From: Prevotella histicola JCM 15637 = DNF00424
GTDB lineage: Bacteria > Bacteroidota > Bacteroidia > Bacteroidales > Bacteroidaceae
Length of the DNA: 64,000 bases
Reading direction: 5' to 3'
Assembly: GCF_000613925.1 (NCBI RefSeq)
Contig: NZ_BAJX01000015.1
Location: 1 to 64,000 of the forward strand
The position numbers were made by a program, and so were the translations under genes. The notes under the pieces were generated by a model. That model was not told the DNA's origin and ran no database searches. It saw only the letters and a list, made by a program, of their open reading frames with translations. Below are positions 48,007 to 56,738 of the stretch, piece after piece (the first letter of the stretch is position 1; each line of letters starts with the position of its first letter).

Positions 48007-48642
48007 ATGATAAAGTTTTTAAAAGTCTCTTTAATATTGTTATGCAATATTTTCCTTCTTTCAAGTTGTATGAAAGAAGTGGAAGGATATGATACCTTTG
48101 CAACGATAACGCTGAATGGAGAAGTATATAAGGATTATGATTCTTGGAACTGGCTGCGTAGCTCATACAATCCTTCCTTTTTATCAAGATTGGAATGTGA
48201 GGGACAACTAACAGAATTGGACCTATATCTCCGAAAACAGCCAGACAATCGTTCGAATTATGCATATTCTCTTGATATCATCTTTGATTCACCGTTGAAG
48301 AAACTAAAGTTAAAAGAGCCTTATACTATAGTTTCTACTGCAGACACTTTACTCTATAAGAATAAACCTTTGGATTTTTACAAAAAGATATGGGAGGACA
48401 GGCGACATCTCCCTACATTTGGTAGCGGAGGAGTTTGCATTTTAAGAACAGTAACTGGACATATAAGAACGGCGGTAGTCACCTCTCTTTCAGGTACCTG
48501 TGTACTCAATAATTATGATAAAAAAGGGTTCGCTCATGGATATCTAAAACTTTCAGGCATTTGGCCTACAGGTGAAAGATGTAATCTTGAAGGAGATTTT
48601 ACTGCACATGCTGGAGGCCCTGAAGATATAGAACAAAAATAA
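48007..48642 (+). CDS. Lipoprotein of unknown function in the lipase operon
   Basis: A 211-residue lipoprotein. The signal peptide ends LLSSC with the lipidated Cys at 21, followed by MKEVEG, not an obvious surface-export tag. The mature part (TFATITLNGEVYKDYDSWNW, LDLYLRKQPDNRSNYAYSLD, FGSGGVCILRTVTGH) is beta-rich with no family I can name. It starts 9 bp after the lipase stop, so it is co-transcribed. It could be an immunity or chaperone partner of the lipase, but this is inferred from position only. Confidence 0.65.
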   Translation: MIKFLKVSLILLCNIFLLSSCMKEVEGYDTFATITLNGEVYKDYDSWNWLRSSYNPSFLSRLECEGQLTELDLYLRKQPDNRSNYAYSLDIIFDSPLKKLKLKEPYTIVSTADTLLYKNKPLDFYKKIWEDRRHLPTFGSGGVCILRTVTGHIRTAVVTSLSGTCVLNNYDKKGFAHGYLKLSGIWPTGERCNLEGDFTAHAGGPEDIEQK

Positions 48643-48659
48643 TTTTAAATTTATCCTAA

Positions 48660-48986
48660 ATGAAAAAAATAAATATAATACTCATAATGATATATGTCAT
48701 TTTTGCAACCTCTTGCAATGATAACGTTATAGAGGATATAGACAATAATATGACTGAATATCAGAAAGAAAATAAGCCAAGGAGCAATAAAGAAAACATA
48801 TATATGGAGCAAACTGATCATATAGCTATGCTTACAAGACTTGTTTGGTTTGATAAAGGCAGTAGTAAATACATCCTAGCCTTATCAAAAGAAGATGCAT
48901 ATAAGATGGGCTTCACGCTAAACGAATATCTTTCTGTAGAAAATTATGTAAAAACTCTCAATCAAATAAAAGTATTACACAAATAA
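48660..48986 (+). CDS. Small lipoprotein of unknown function
   Basis: A 108-residue lipoprotein. The signal peptide ends FATSC (Cys19) and is followed by acidic NDNVIEDIDNN, close to the acidic residues of Bacteroidota lipoprotein export signals, so surface exposure is possible. The mature part (HIAMLTRLVWFDKGSSKYIL, ALSKEDAYKMGFTLNEYLSV) has no known domain. It lies 17 bp after the previous gene and 22 bp before the next, in one operon. Size and place would suit an immunity protein. Confidence 0.6.
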   Translation: MKKINIILIMIYVIFATSCNDNVIEDIDNNMTEYQKENKPRSNKENIYMEQTDHIAMLTRLVWFDKGSSKYILALSKEDAYKMGFTLNEYLSVENYVKTLNQIKVLHK

Positions 48987-49008
48987 AAACCAATCAAATT
49001 ATTGTATT

Positions 49009-50124
49009 ATGAAAAGAAAAGTATTTTTGGGGTTGATAGTAATTATTGCTATCTTCTCATCGTATTCATGTTCAAATGATGAGACTGTTGAAGGTACAGT
49101 CGAAGATATTTCTATATCTCAATCGTCTCCAGAGTTTGTTGCAAAACTATCAGAACAACAAAAGATTAATATCCAGAAAACAGGAGAAGCATTCTTGCAG
49201 AATCAGCAAAGACATGCTTTTAATGCAACAATAGCCAAAGATATACCTACGAGATATGGCATATATTCTTTTCCTCAAACCGAAACGCGAGCCGTTGGCA
49301 TTTGGGGGTCATATCCTGCACAATATTGGACAATGATTAGACTTAGAAAAGCAAAAGTTGTAGGAGGTGAGGTTTTGGCACCGCACATAAGAAGAGCAAT
49401 CAATGAAGCTGTAAATGAAATGGAAAAAAATACAAATGTAAGGTTTTATAATTCGGAAGGCGAGCCAGAAGTGCTTGCTAGATATGGTATAAAACTACCT
49501 AATGTTTCAATAGGATACGACCTCAGTAAGTATGAAGGAACGGGTAGTTTTGGTCTTGTTGGTGGGGAGCAGTTTATTAGTATTCCTCAGACATTTAATG
49601 ATGACAAATATAAGTTAGGGGCAGCTGGCTATAAGCAATTAGTCGCATTCTTGTTACATGCTTTCTGTAATGCTGCAGGCATGTTCAATGAACAACAACG
49701 CCCTGATAGAGATAAGTATGTCACAATCTACCGAGATAATATCAAAGATGGCTATCAAGCATATTTTGAGAAGTGTGGCAGAAACTATATAATGAATGGC
49801 TCTTTCGATAAGAATTCTATTACTATAGCATCTTCTAAGGCATATAGCAAGAATGGTAATCCTACTATTAAATTAATAAGTGGAGGAGAAATTCTGAAGA
49901 ATCTGACCTTATCCGATTTAGATAAGTACTTTTTAAATCAGCACTACTTACCATATATAGCTCGAAAAGACAACTATACAGAACTTGATAGTATCGTCTA
50001 TATTGATGGCAGAAAATTAACAGACGAAGAAAGATTAAGAATACAACATCAACTCAACCAACAACGCGGCTTATTTGGTGAACCTTCTGCTGAAGGTAGA
50101 TCTCCACGAAGAATTCCTTGGTAA
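49009..50124 (+). CDS. Astacin-like lipoprotein with all catalytic residues but one lost
   Basis: A 371-residue lipoprotein (signal peptide ending SYSC, Cys21). Residues about 95-315 have the astacin (M12A) layout: RRAINEAVNEMEKNTNVRF, an active-site helix and the family block NEQQRPDRDKYVTIYRDNI. The zinc motif, normally HExxHxxGxxHEQ, reads HAFCNAAGMFNEQ (217-229). The first His and the Gly survive, the catalytic Glu is Ala218, and the second and third His are Asn221 and Asn227. The Met-turn region reads NSITIASSKAYSKNGNPTI instead of the usual SVMHY. The fold should be kept but proteolysis lost. It may act as a binding protein, decoy or immunity factor. The gene is intact, so the change looks selected rather than decayed. 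Confidence 0.75.
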   Translation: MKRKVFLGLIVIIAIFSSYSCSNDETVEGTVEDISISQSSPEFVAKLSEQQKINIQKTGEAFLQNQQRHAFNATIAKDIPTRYGIYSFPQTETRAVGIWGSYPAQYWTMIRLRKAKVVGGEVLAPHIRRAINEAVNEMEKNTNVRFYNSEGEPEVLARYGIKLPNVSIGYDLSKYEGTGSFGLVGGEQFISIPQTFNDDKYKLGAAGYKQLVAFLLHAFCNAAGMFNEQQRPDRDKYVTIYRDNIKDGYQAYFEKCGRNYIMNGSFDKNSITIASSKAYSKNGNPTIKLISGGEILKNLTLSDLDKYFLNQHYLPYIARKDNYTELDSIVYIDGRKLTDEERLRIQHQLNQQRGLFGEPSAEGRSPRRIPW

Positions 50125-50148
50125 TATATAATTCTGTAACCAACAGAA

Positions 50149-52155
50149 CTATATTCCTTTTAATAAAACACTTAGTTGTGGATTATTCTTGATACGTTCA
50201 ATCTCCGTATCTACAAGAGTTAGAACATCTTGTTTGACACATTTATAGTTGGCTTCGATAGTCTCTTTGAGATTGTCGGAGCCATCTTCGTTTATGAAGT
50301 CTGCGATTATGGGGATGGGTTGGTATACTTTCATCTCGGCAGAGATCTTAGTACTATCCACAACAATCTCAGCGTGGAAGATTTTCTGGTCAATACGCTC
50401 GTCAAAGTTGTCGGACACTGCACCCACAAACATTCCTTGTGTGAGGTTACTGATTTTGGATGCTGGAATGAGACTGTCCATCTGTGTGGAGATAGACGTA
50501 GACTTGTCGTTGCGGTTGATGGTCATAGACTGTCGTTGCTGCAAGACCTTACCAAAGCGCTCACTCAATGTCTTGGCAGTTTCGCCTACTACTTGACCAG
50601 AGAAAACATTGCCCACCGTATTTTGAATCACCTTACTTTCTTTGTCTCCATAATCACGGGTAAGCTGTGAAAAGTCCTGAAAGCCTAAGCAGACTGCTAC
50701 TTTATTACTTCGGGCAGTAGCTATGAGGTTGTCAAGCCCACGAAAGTAGATGGTTGGCAACTCATCGATAATCACTGAGGATTTGAGTTGCTTCTTCTTG
50801 TTGATGAGCTTCACAATACGACTGTTATACAAACCGAGTGCTGCCGAATAGATATTCTGGCGGTCGGGGTTGTTACCCACAACAAGGACTTTCGGCTCAT
50901 TCGGATTATTGATGTCGAGAGAGAAATCGTCACCCGTCATCACCCAATAAAGGGCAGGGCTTATCATACGAGACAGTGGTATTTTGGCACTGGCTATCTG
51001 TCCCTGTAACTGGTCCTGCGCTCCACCCTCCCAAGCGTCCATAAAAGGAGAAAGGTAGTTGGCAAGTTCATCATAGGAAGTAAGTATCGGGAATATCTGT
51101 GCGTAGGGACGGTTCAGGAACTCAATGGCATGAGGAAAGGTGCAATACTTTCCGTTCTCATAGATTTTGAGGAACCAGATAATGGCGGCGAGCAAGATAA
51201 TCGGCGACTCCACAAAGAAGTCTCCCTGTTTCTGTATCCACGAGCGGTTGAGATTGAGCATAATCGTATAGGCACTCTCATAGGCATCCGATATATCCGT
51301 CATAAAGGCAGGATTGATGGGATTGCACCGATGCGATTTCCTCGGATCGTCAAAGTTAATTACATAGAACTGTGGTTTTACCTTGTAGGCATCTAAATGA
51401 TGAAGTAGGTGATTGTAAGCTATCTCTGAAAGGTCGGGAAATTTATAGTCGTAGATGTACATGGCAAAGCCTTTCTCTATCTGCTGCTTGATGTAGTTGT
51501 TCACGATAGCGTAGGACTTACCCGAACCCGGTGTTCCAAGTACCATTGAGGCACGAAAGGGGTTGACTACGTTAATCCAACCGTTGTTCCATTTCTTCTT
51601 ATAGTAGAAGCGTGTAGGAAGATTGACGGAGTATTCATTTTCCATCAACCGTGTTTCCTGCATGAAACTCTCATTCTCAGTATTAAACACATCGTCCATT
51701 AGGTTGTTTTTGAGTAGTCGGCTCATCCATACGCCACCCATCAGCAGGCAGATATAGCCAATGGAGAGCGTGAAGATATAGAGCGAAGCTGCACCAATCT
51801 TGCCGATGGGCAGTACCAGCAGCCACCAATTGAGAAAGAAAAAGACGAAGCCTGAGAAAAGCACCGTCCAAATCTTTGGCCAAGTGATTTTCTCCTCTTT
51901 CACGCCTTTTGTCCCAAGGCAGGACAAGGCAAGGAAAACCACACAAAAGAGTTTTGTCCAAAGGATGGATGAAAACAAGCCCGTGGTGCGCTGGAAGTTC
52001 ATTAGAATTTTATCAATGATGCCAAGCGTAAACCCCCAGACATGAAAAGCCTCGTAGCAGAACCAATAACAATTTATCAAGAGGAATATCACCGATATAC
52101 CCCGCATAAAGTCCATGACTTTACCTAATGCCCTTAAATCATCTTCTTGTGCCAT
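50149..52155 (-). CDS. mobC: MobC-type coupling protein (TraG/VirD4 family)
   Basis: A 668-residue membrane ATPase that links the relaxosome to the transfer channel. The N-terminal 160 residues contain about four TM helices (SVIFLLINCYWFCYEAF, FFFLNWWLLVLPIG). The ATPase domain has Walker A VLGTPGSGKSYAIVNN, the YDYKFPDLS segment, and SSVIIDELPTIYF as Walker B. The C-terminal region SDNFDERIDQKIFHAEIVVD is the part duplicated at 44.2-44.5 kb. It is the last gene of mobA-mobB-mobC, about 90 bp after mobB, and converges on the lipoprotein operon, with a gap of only 24 bp between the stop codons. Confidence 0.85.
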   Translation of the reverse strand: MAQEDDLRALGKVMDFMRGISVIFLLINCYWFCYEAFHVWGFTLGIIDKILMNFQRTTGLFSSILWTKLFCVVFLALSCLGTKGVKEEKITWPKIWTVLFSGFVFFFLNWWLLVLPIGKIGAASLYIFTLSIGYICLLMGGVWMSRLLKNNLMDDVFNTENESFMQETRLMENEYSVNLPTRFYYKKKWNNGWINVVNPFRASMVLGTPGSGKSYAIVNNYIKQQIEKGFAMYIYDYKFPDLSEIAYNHLLHHLDAYKVKPQFYVINFDDPRKSHRCNPINPAFMTDISDAYESAYTIMLNLNRSWIQKQGDFFVESPIILLAAIIWFLKIYENGKYCTFPHAIEFLNRPYAQIFPILTSYDELANYLSPFMDAWEGGAQDQLQGQIASAKIPLSRMISPALYWVMTGDDFSLDINNPNEPKVLVVGNNPDRQNIYSAALGLYNSRIVKLINKKKQLKSSVIIDELPTIYFRGLDNLIATARSNKVAVCLGFQDFSQLTRDYGDKESKVIQNTVGNVFSGQVVGETAKTLSERFGKVLQQRQSMTINRNDKSTSISTQMDSLIPASKISNLTQGMFVGAVSDNFDERIDQKIFHAEIVVDSTKISAEMKVYQPIPIIADFINEDGSDNLKETIEANYKCVKQDVLTLVDTEIERIKNNPQLSVLLKGI

Positions 52156-52246
52156 AATCGTATTGTTTTTATACTTGTTGTATTATCGTTATTTGAATTG
52201 CATTTGAATGTTGTTCAAACAAAGTTTGAAATATGAAATACCTTAC

Positions 52247-53527
52247 CTATCTTTTCTTTCGTCTAAGATTAACCTTACTTTGTCTACGGAGTTTACGCTG
52301 CCAAGCTGCTTCCTTCCAATCATCATTGCCCGTAGATACGAAAGAGTCCCCCACCATATCCTTAATAAGTTCATCAATAAGGTTATCCCCTTCTTCTGCA
52401 TTGGATTGTAAAGGCTGGACAGTTGCTGATTGTTCCAAACGGGCAGACGGACTGCCATACAGCGTTTCGTCCAAGAATGGGTTGTGCGTAGGATTAGATA
52501 GATACGCATTAAATACATTGGCGGTATATCCTTTACCCAAGCGTGAGCCATTGAGTGCAACACCCTGCTCATCGTCAATAAAGGTAATGCCATAGATACG
52601 ACCGCTTTCGTTCTTTCGGATAAACACACGCAAGCTCTGTTCCTCCAATCGTTGCCGAAGTTCTTCCTCTGTCTTTGGAGAGGTACGCATTGTTTGTAAC
52701 ACCCTGTACCTTATGATTGATATCAATGGCTTGATAGCTTGTTTGGACTTCTGCATCCTATTCTGTACGGCAGTATAGCCCACACCACGTCCAATGTCCG
52801 AGGCGTGGATAGGGCTGCTTACCTTGTCTCCCTTATCATCTGTTGGGACATAGACAAGTCCTTCATATTTCTTTCCCCGAAACTCCGTCTTCACTTCTTC
52901 TACCGCAAGATGGTATTGGGAAAGAATGGCATTCAGCTCTCCTAATGAACAGAACTTATAATGTTTCAGCACCATGCGAAGGGCACTTGCCACCTGCTCC
53001 TTGATATTTCTTTGGGTAGTATCAATTTTGGGCGTTTCTTCCACCGCTTTGTCAACGACCTTTGAACTTGGAATGAGGCCAAACCTCTTTTCCAAGGCAT
53101 CGGTAATCTGCTTGCTCCTTCGCTTTTCAAATCTGTCGTTAATCTTCTGACCACGACTGTCCACTCGAAGTGAAACGATATGGATATGCTCACGGGCGAT
53201 GTCGTTGTGCTTGAATACGATATAGGGTTGGTTGCCATAGCCGAGTGCTTCCATATACTCTCTTGCAATCTGCATGAGTGTTTCATCAGAGAGTTTCTCG
53301 TCTGGGTGCGGATTGAGCGAACAATGGAACACCGTTTTCTTGGTACGGCAGTTCTTCGGTATCAATGCCTCCATATCTGCAAACACTTCCTCCATCGTAT
53401 AACGTCCCTCCTTGCTCTGATACAATTCAGCGGTAAGAAGAATACTCGCTTCTCCTTTTTCCACCTTTTTGAAGTTGTAGCCGAGTGCACCTCCAAGGTT
53501 CTCTGTGGCAGAAATCTTCGCTATCAT
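52247..53527 (-). CDS. mobB: MobB-type relaxase/mobilization protein
   Basis: A relaxase of about 426 residues that nicks and carries DNA at oriT. I use the ATG at 53527 (MIAKISATENLGGALGYNF), 16 bp after mobA, rather than an upstream in-frame ATG that lies inside mobA. The metal-binding His motif AREHIHIVSLRVD, preceded by FHCSLNPHP, is that of MOBP-like relaxases. QKINDRFEKRRSKQITDALE follows, and a basic C-terminus (KLRRQSKVNLRRKKR) may bind DNA. Gene order mobA-mobB-mobC next to oriT fits CTnDOT-type elements. The nucleophilic Tyr cannot be assigned with certainty. Confidence 0.85.
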   Translation of the reverse strand: MIAKISATENLGGALGYNFKKVEKGEASILLTAELYQSKEGRYTMEEVFADMEALIPKNCRTKKTVFHCSLNPHPDEKLSDETLMQIAREYMEALGYGNQPYIVFKHNDIAREHIHIVSLRVDSRGQKINDRFEKRRSKQITDALEKRFGLIPSSKVVDKAVEETPKIDTTQRNIKEQVASALRMVLKHYKFCSLGELNAILSQYHLAVEEVKTEFRGKKYEGLVYVPTDDKGDKVSSPIHASDIGRGVGYTAVQNRMQKSKQAIKPLISIIRYRVLQTMRTSPKTEEELRQRLEEQSLRVFIRKNESGRIYGITFIDDEQGVALNGSRLGKGYTANVFNAYLSNPTHNPFLDETLYGSPSARLEQSATVQPLQSNAEEGDNLIDELIKDMVGDSFVSTGNDDWKEAAWQRKLRRQSKVNLRRKKR

Positions 53528-53543
53528 CTTTCTAACTAAATTC

Positions 53544-53930
53544 TCAATACTTCTTCTTTCTATAATCAATAGTTAGATTGATAGCCTGCTCTTGCAAGGC
53601 AATGATTTGAGCCGACAATTTCTCCAACTTCTCAAGCATAATCTGTGCAGTCTTTATGCTGTGATAGCTGTTGATGGCACGCACGGCTTGGTTATACAGC
53701 ACGCCAATCTTATGGATTTGTGCCGTCAGTTCTGAGAGCTTTCGGTAATATTCCACGGCAGATTTGTCTATCGTGATGACCTTGAAACTCTCTCCGAGAA
53801 TACGACCACGCACAAAATCCGACTTGGTTTGCGCCCCTGAACGCTGAAACAAATCAATCGCTCGCTGCTGGTCTTTGGGGTTGGGAAGACGGGTGTCCCA
53901 TCTGTCCCATCGTTCTATCTTTTCGTTCAT
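53544..53930 (-). CDS. mobA: MobA relaxosome accessory protein
   Basis: A 128-residue DNA-binding accessory protein. The N-terminal part WDRWDTRLPNPKDQQRAIDL, KSDFVRGRILGESFKV resembles the ribbon-helix-helix of MobC/BmgB-type relaxosome proteins; the remainder is a long helix (LTAQIHKIGVLYNQAVRAIN). The stub at 16.7-16.8 kb is a second, truncated copy. Its start codon faces the oriT region, where it most likely binds. Expression probably comes from a TAACTTTG box on the minus strand at 54122-54129, which lacks a good -33 partner. Confidence 0.8.
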   Translation of the reverse strand: MNEKIERWDRWDTRLPNPKDQQRAIDLFQRSGAQTKSDFVRGRILGESFKVITIDKSAVEYYRKLSELTAQIHKIGVLYNQAVRAINSYHSIKTAQIMLEKLEKLSAQIIALQEQAINLTIDYRKKKY

Positions 53931-53949
53931 TGTTTTTATCCTTATCTAA

Positions 53950-54040
53950 TTACGACTTTGGAGTAATTCTCTCCCCTTCGGGGCAAGGGTCTTTGTCGGC
54001 AGAAACGGAGTTTGTCGGACAAAGACACACCTTGCCAATA
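53950..54040. other. oriT-like region, copy 2 (next to intact mobA)
   Basis: Conserved with the sequence near 16.9 kb: GACTTTGGAGT, CCCC-TTC-GGGG hairpin, GGCAAGGGTCTTTG and AAAGACACACCTTGCC. GTCTTTGTC (53989-53997) and GACAAAGAC (54018-54026) are a perfect 9-bp inverted repeat enclosing a doubled TTTGTCGG-type motif. It lies directly upstream of mobA and between the divergent mob and tra operons, the usual place of a transfer origin. The nick position is not deducible here. Confidence 0.6.
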
Positions 54041-54338
54041 TTAAGAGTTGATACGATTGAAGTATCCACCCTTTTGGGGTGTCTGCTTCGGGACGTTACC
54101 TCCATGTATTATTCTCGCCTGCAAAGTTACGGCAGATTTTCAAATATCTCATTATCAGAGATATTCACTCTTTTTCCTCGTATTTCCCTGCACTTCATCG
54201 CTGTAATAAAATCAGCAGAAATATCATTTATTTTGCAGTCAGAACGAGCGAACAATGGTATGATAACACAAGCAAAAGATATATCATATTACCGCCTGCT
54301 TGCACCAAAGATGACAAGAAGGAACAATACATATTCAT

Positions 54339-54386
54339 AACAATTTATTGTCATGACAAACTATTGTCAATACAACAAATTGTAAG
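54339..54386. repeat. Octamer-phased ACAA/TTGT array upstream of traA
   Basis: Units AACAATTT, ATTGTCAT, GACAAACT, ATTGTCAA, TACAACAA and ATTGTAAG start every 8 bp from 54339 to 54379, so ATTGT recurs every 16 bp with ACAA in between. TTGTCATGACAA (54348-54359) is a perfect palindrome. GTCATGACAA and CAAATTGTA also occur in the array at 18.5 kb. It is probably a binding region for a protein common to both loci, such as an operator of the tra operon or a ParA-partner site. Confidence 0.5.
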
Positions 54387-54520
54387 AACTTGAAATCGTC
54401 CTTTTGGACTATCGCCCGAACCATACGCAGTCAGAGCAAACTGTCTGCTGATGACTCTTAATAATGAGAGAATATCCAAACATCAAATAGACAAATAATA
54501 TGAACTAAGAAATTATCATT

Positions 54521-55324
54521 ATGGAGAACAAACAACAACGCCCCCTTTTTCTGGGCTTCTCTTCCCAAAAGGGAGGAGTGGGAAAAAGTACTCTTGCCGA
54601 AATCGTAAGCAGCATATTGTACTACGAGCAAGGCATCAACCTCTTCGTGATGGACTGCGACCTGTCGCAAGACTCTTTCTACAAACTGAGGGAACGTGAG
54701 AAAAGTATCGTTCAGGAGAGCGAAGAGCTTTCCAAATCCATGCAGGAGTACTTTCATCACCTCGGCAAAAAAGCATACAGAATTTACAAGTCCGCACCCA
54801 AGGAAGCCGTCAGGACTGCACGAAGTAAAATCGACGGTATCAGCAACGAGAAGTACCAGTTGGTTATATTTGATTTCCCGGGACATGCCGGAACAACCGA
54901 ACTGATGGAACTGTCCCTTCAGATGGACTATATCCTTTCTCCGATTGAAGCCGACATTCAGTCGCTGGTTTCATGTCTGGCATACGCCAAGACTATCACG
55001 GAGATTGGAGTTTCGATGTCCGACTCCCGGATAAAGGACATTATCCTGTTCTGGAACAAGGTGGACAGAAGAGTAAGGAACATCATCATCGATGAATATA
55101 CAAAGCTCATCGACGAATACGAACTCACGCTCCTGCCCGGCTATGTGTATGCCACGCACCGCTTCTCTCACGAACTTTCCACATACGGACTGCGCAGAGT
55201 GTTTCGCTCTACCTATCAGCCTCCTGCAAGGGGATTACGAATGGGTACAGGGCTGGACGAACTCGTCAATGAGATAATTCAACGTCTCAACCTAAAAACG
55301 AAAACAGAAAATGGCAACGATTGA
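54521..55324 (+). CDS. traA: TraA, ParA-like ATPase
   Basis: A 267-residue P-loop ATPase of the ParA/MinD group, the first gene of the transfer operon. The deviant Walker A is SSQKGGVGKSTLAEIVSSIL, Walker B LVIFDFPGHAG, and DCDLSQDSFYKL is the switch segment. Homologues (TraA of CTnDOT) open the tra operon and are thought to help in positioning or stability of the element rather than in the channel. The octamer array lies 135 bp upstream. The stop overlaps traB by 14 bp. Confidence 0.85.
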   Translation: MENKQQRPLFLGFSSQKGGVGKSTLAEIVSSILYYEQGINLFVMDCDLSQDSFYKLREREKSIVQESEELSKSMQEYFHHLGKKAYRIYKSAPKEAVRTARSKIDGISNEKYQLVIFDFPGHAGTTELMELSLQMDYILSPIEADIQSLVSCLAYAKTITEIGVSMSDSRIKDIILFWNKVDRRVRNIIIDEYTKLIDEYELTLLPGYVYATHRFSHELSTYGLRRVFRSTYQPPARGLRMGTGLDELVNEIIQRLNLKTKTENGND

Positions 55325-55838
55325 GGAAAGAAAGCAACAGCTGGAAAACAAGCTGAAGAAAATGGCAGAGGACAATGTCGTGGTAAAACCTGTCACGATA
55401 CCAAACTCCTTCGACCCTTCCGAGGATACTGAGTCCTCCCCTGCAACATCAGGGGAGGAAGACAATAATTTAGAAGAGACGAAAGAAACGAAAACAGCAA
55501 AAGAAAAACCGGTAGATGAAATAGAAAGAGAGGAAACGGGGAACACGGAACAGAAACGGGAAAGGAAGCCTAGAATGGAAAAGCCCGGCGTGTCCTCCCT
55601 TTCCATAGAGGACTACCGTTCCCTGTACTTTCATCCCGTCCGCTCCCAAATGCGGACAGCCTTCTCCATTAATCTGGAAACGCTGCAGAACCTGCGCAAC
55701 GTGTTGCAGGACTTGGGGGAGCGTGTTTCCATAGCCGCATATATAGACAACATTCTTAGGGAACACCTGCGTGAACATTTGGAATTGCTCAACAATGCGG
55801 CAGCAAAACAAAGACGCAAGACAACAATAACACTATGA
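55311..55838 (+). CDS. traB: TraB, DUF3408 protein
   Basis: A 175-residue protein with an acidic, disordered N-terminus (residues 1-90, rich in Glu, Lys and Thr) and a conserved C-terminus (MRTAFSINLETLQNLRNVLQ, VSIAAYIDNILREHL). This is the DUF3408 pattern and also resembles a ribbon-helix-helix. It overlaps traA and the following gene, so all three are translated together. It is a distant paralogue of the DUF3408 protein at 17.1-17.6 kb. As a partner of a ParA-like protein it may be the DNA-binding (ParB/ParG-like) component; this is inferred. Confidence 0.75.
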   Translation: MATIEERKQQLENKLKKMAEDNVVVKPVTIPNSFDPSEDTESSPATSGEEDNNLEETKETKTAKEKPVDEIEREETGNTEQKRERKPRMEKPGVSSLSIEDYRSLYFHPVRSQMRTAFSINLETLQNLRNVLQDLGERVSIAAYIDNILREHLREHLELLNNAAAKQRRKTTITL

Positions 55839-56605
55839 TGGAAACAATACTTTTCAGTTTTATACTGATACTCATCATCATTTGGATAATGCTGGGTATC
55901 CTGTACTTCTATATGCGGTATGTATCTCCGTATGGCATCCTTATCAAGAAAAATAAAAAGGGCAATGAGCAGACTAAGGAGAATGAAGCGACGAAGGAAA
56001 AAGACGGACAAAAAGGAGAAGGAAAAGAAGATCAAGCCGAGTTTGTACTGATTGGCAAAAGCCGTTCCATTTCCCCTATTATCCCACAAGTTCCCTCTGC
56101 TTCTTCATCTGAAAATTCAGAGCAGAATAGTAATAATTTTGCACCTCAGAACTCCGAAAAGAAAGAGGACATGAAGGAAGAGGACAACGAGATGGACGTT
56201 GATTTCGAGATGGAGCGAGTTGAGGAGGATGAGGTCGCCCGTGAGGAATTAATTCTGCCCATTGAGTCCACATCGGACGAAACCGAGATGTCAGGGCAGT
56301 CCGTCCTCGCACGTGACTTAGTCCGCCTGCAAAAATGGGCAAAGAACTGTGAGGAGGCTGATGAGAAAGAAGTCAAAGAGACTATTCGGCAGCTTCAAGA
56401 CTCAGATCTATTGGATAAGTACAAGGAGAACATCGCCAAGATGCAGGGTGAGCAAACTTCGCTTTTGGAGAAAATCCGTAAAGCGGAAGAACAAAGCGAG
56501 CAACAAGCAATGTTGTTTTCTCAAAACTCAATACCAGCAGATTCAAGCGCTTCTGACACTTCATCCGATAATGACGACGACAAGCCTCTTTCATATTATC
56601 TGTAA
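55835..56605 (+). CDS. Membrane-anchored, charged protein of the tra operon (TraC/TraD position)
   Basis: A 256-residue protein with one N-terminal TM helix (ILFSFILILIIIWIMLGILY) and a very acidic, low-complexity cytoplasmic or periplasmic part (KEDMKEEDNEMDVDFEMERV), followed by a helical segment (LARDLVRLQKWAKNCEEADE, TIRQLQDSDLLDKYKENIAK) and a Ser/Asp-rich tail. It overlaps traB by 4 bp. The position corresponds to traC or traD in CTnDOT-like operons, but I cannot assign which. No enzymatic motif. Confidence 0.65.
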   Translation: MMETILFSFILILIIIWIMLGILYFYMRYVSPYGILIKKNKKGNEQTKENEATKEKDGQKGEGKEDQAEFVLIGKSRSISPIIPQVPSASSSENSEQNSNNFAPQNSEKKEDMKEEDNEMDVDFEMERVEEDEVAREELILPIESTSDETEMSGQSVLARDLVRLQKWAKNCEEADEKEVKETIRQLQDSDLLDKYKENIAKMQGEQTSLLEKIRKAEEQSEQQAMLFSQNSIPADSSASDTSSDNDDDKPLSYYL

Positions 56606-56615
56606 ACAATCAACG

Positions 56616-56723
56616 ATGGAAGCGGGAAAAGAAAACGGCTCATTAACAGCTACAAGGTTTCCACATGAAAATGTGCCTCTCTTTCCCCTTCCTTTTAAGA
56701 ACAAGCAATTTTATCACACTTAA
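56616..56723 (+). CDS. Possible 35-residue peptide between tra genes
   Basis: A short frame (MEAGKENGSLTATRFPHENV, ending KNKQFYHT) starts 10 bp after the previous stop and ends 15 bp before traE, filling the gap neatly. Spacing is operon-like, but composition is unremarkable and no family is known, so it may be chance. Confidence 0.25.
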   Translation: MEAGKENGSLTATRFPHENVPLFPLPFKNKQFYHT

Positions 56724-56738
56724 AATTATAACATACAA

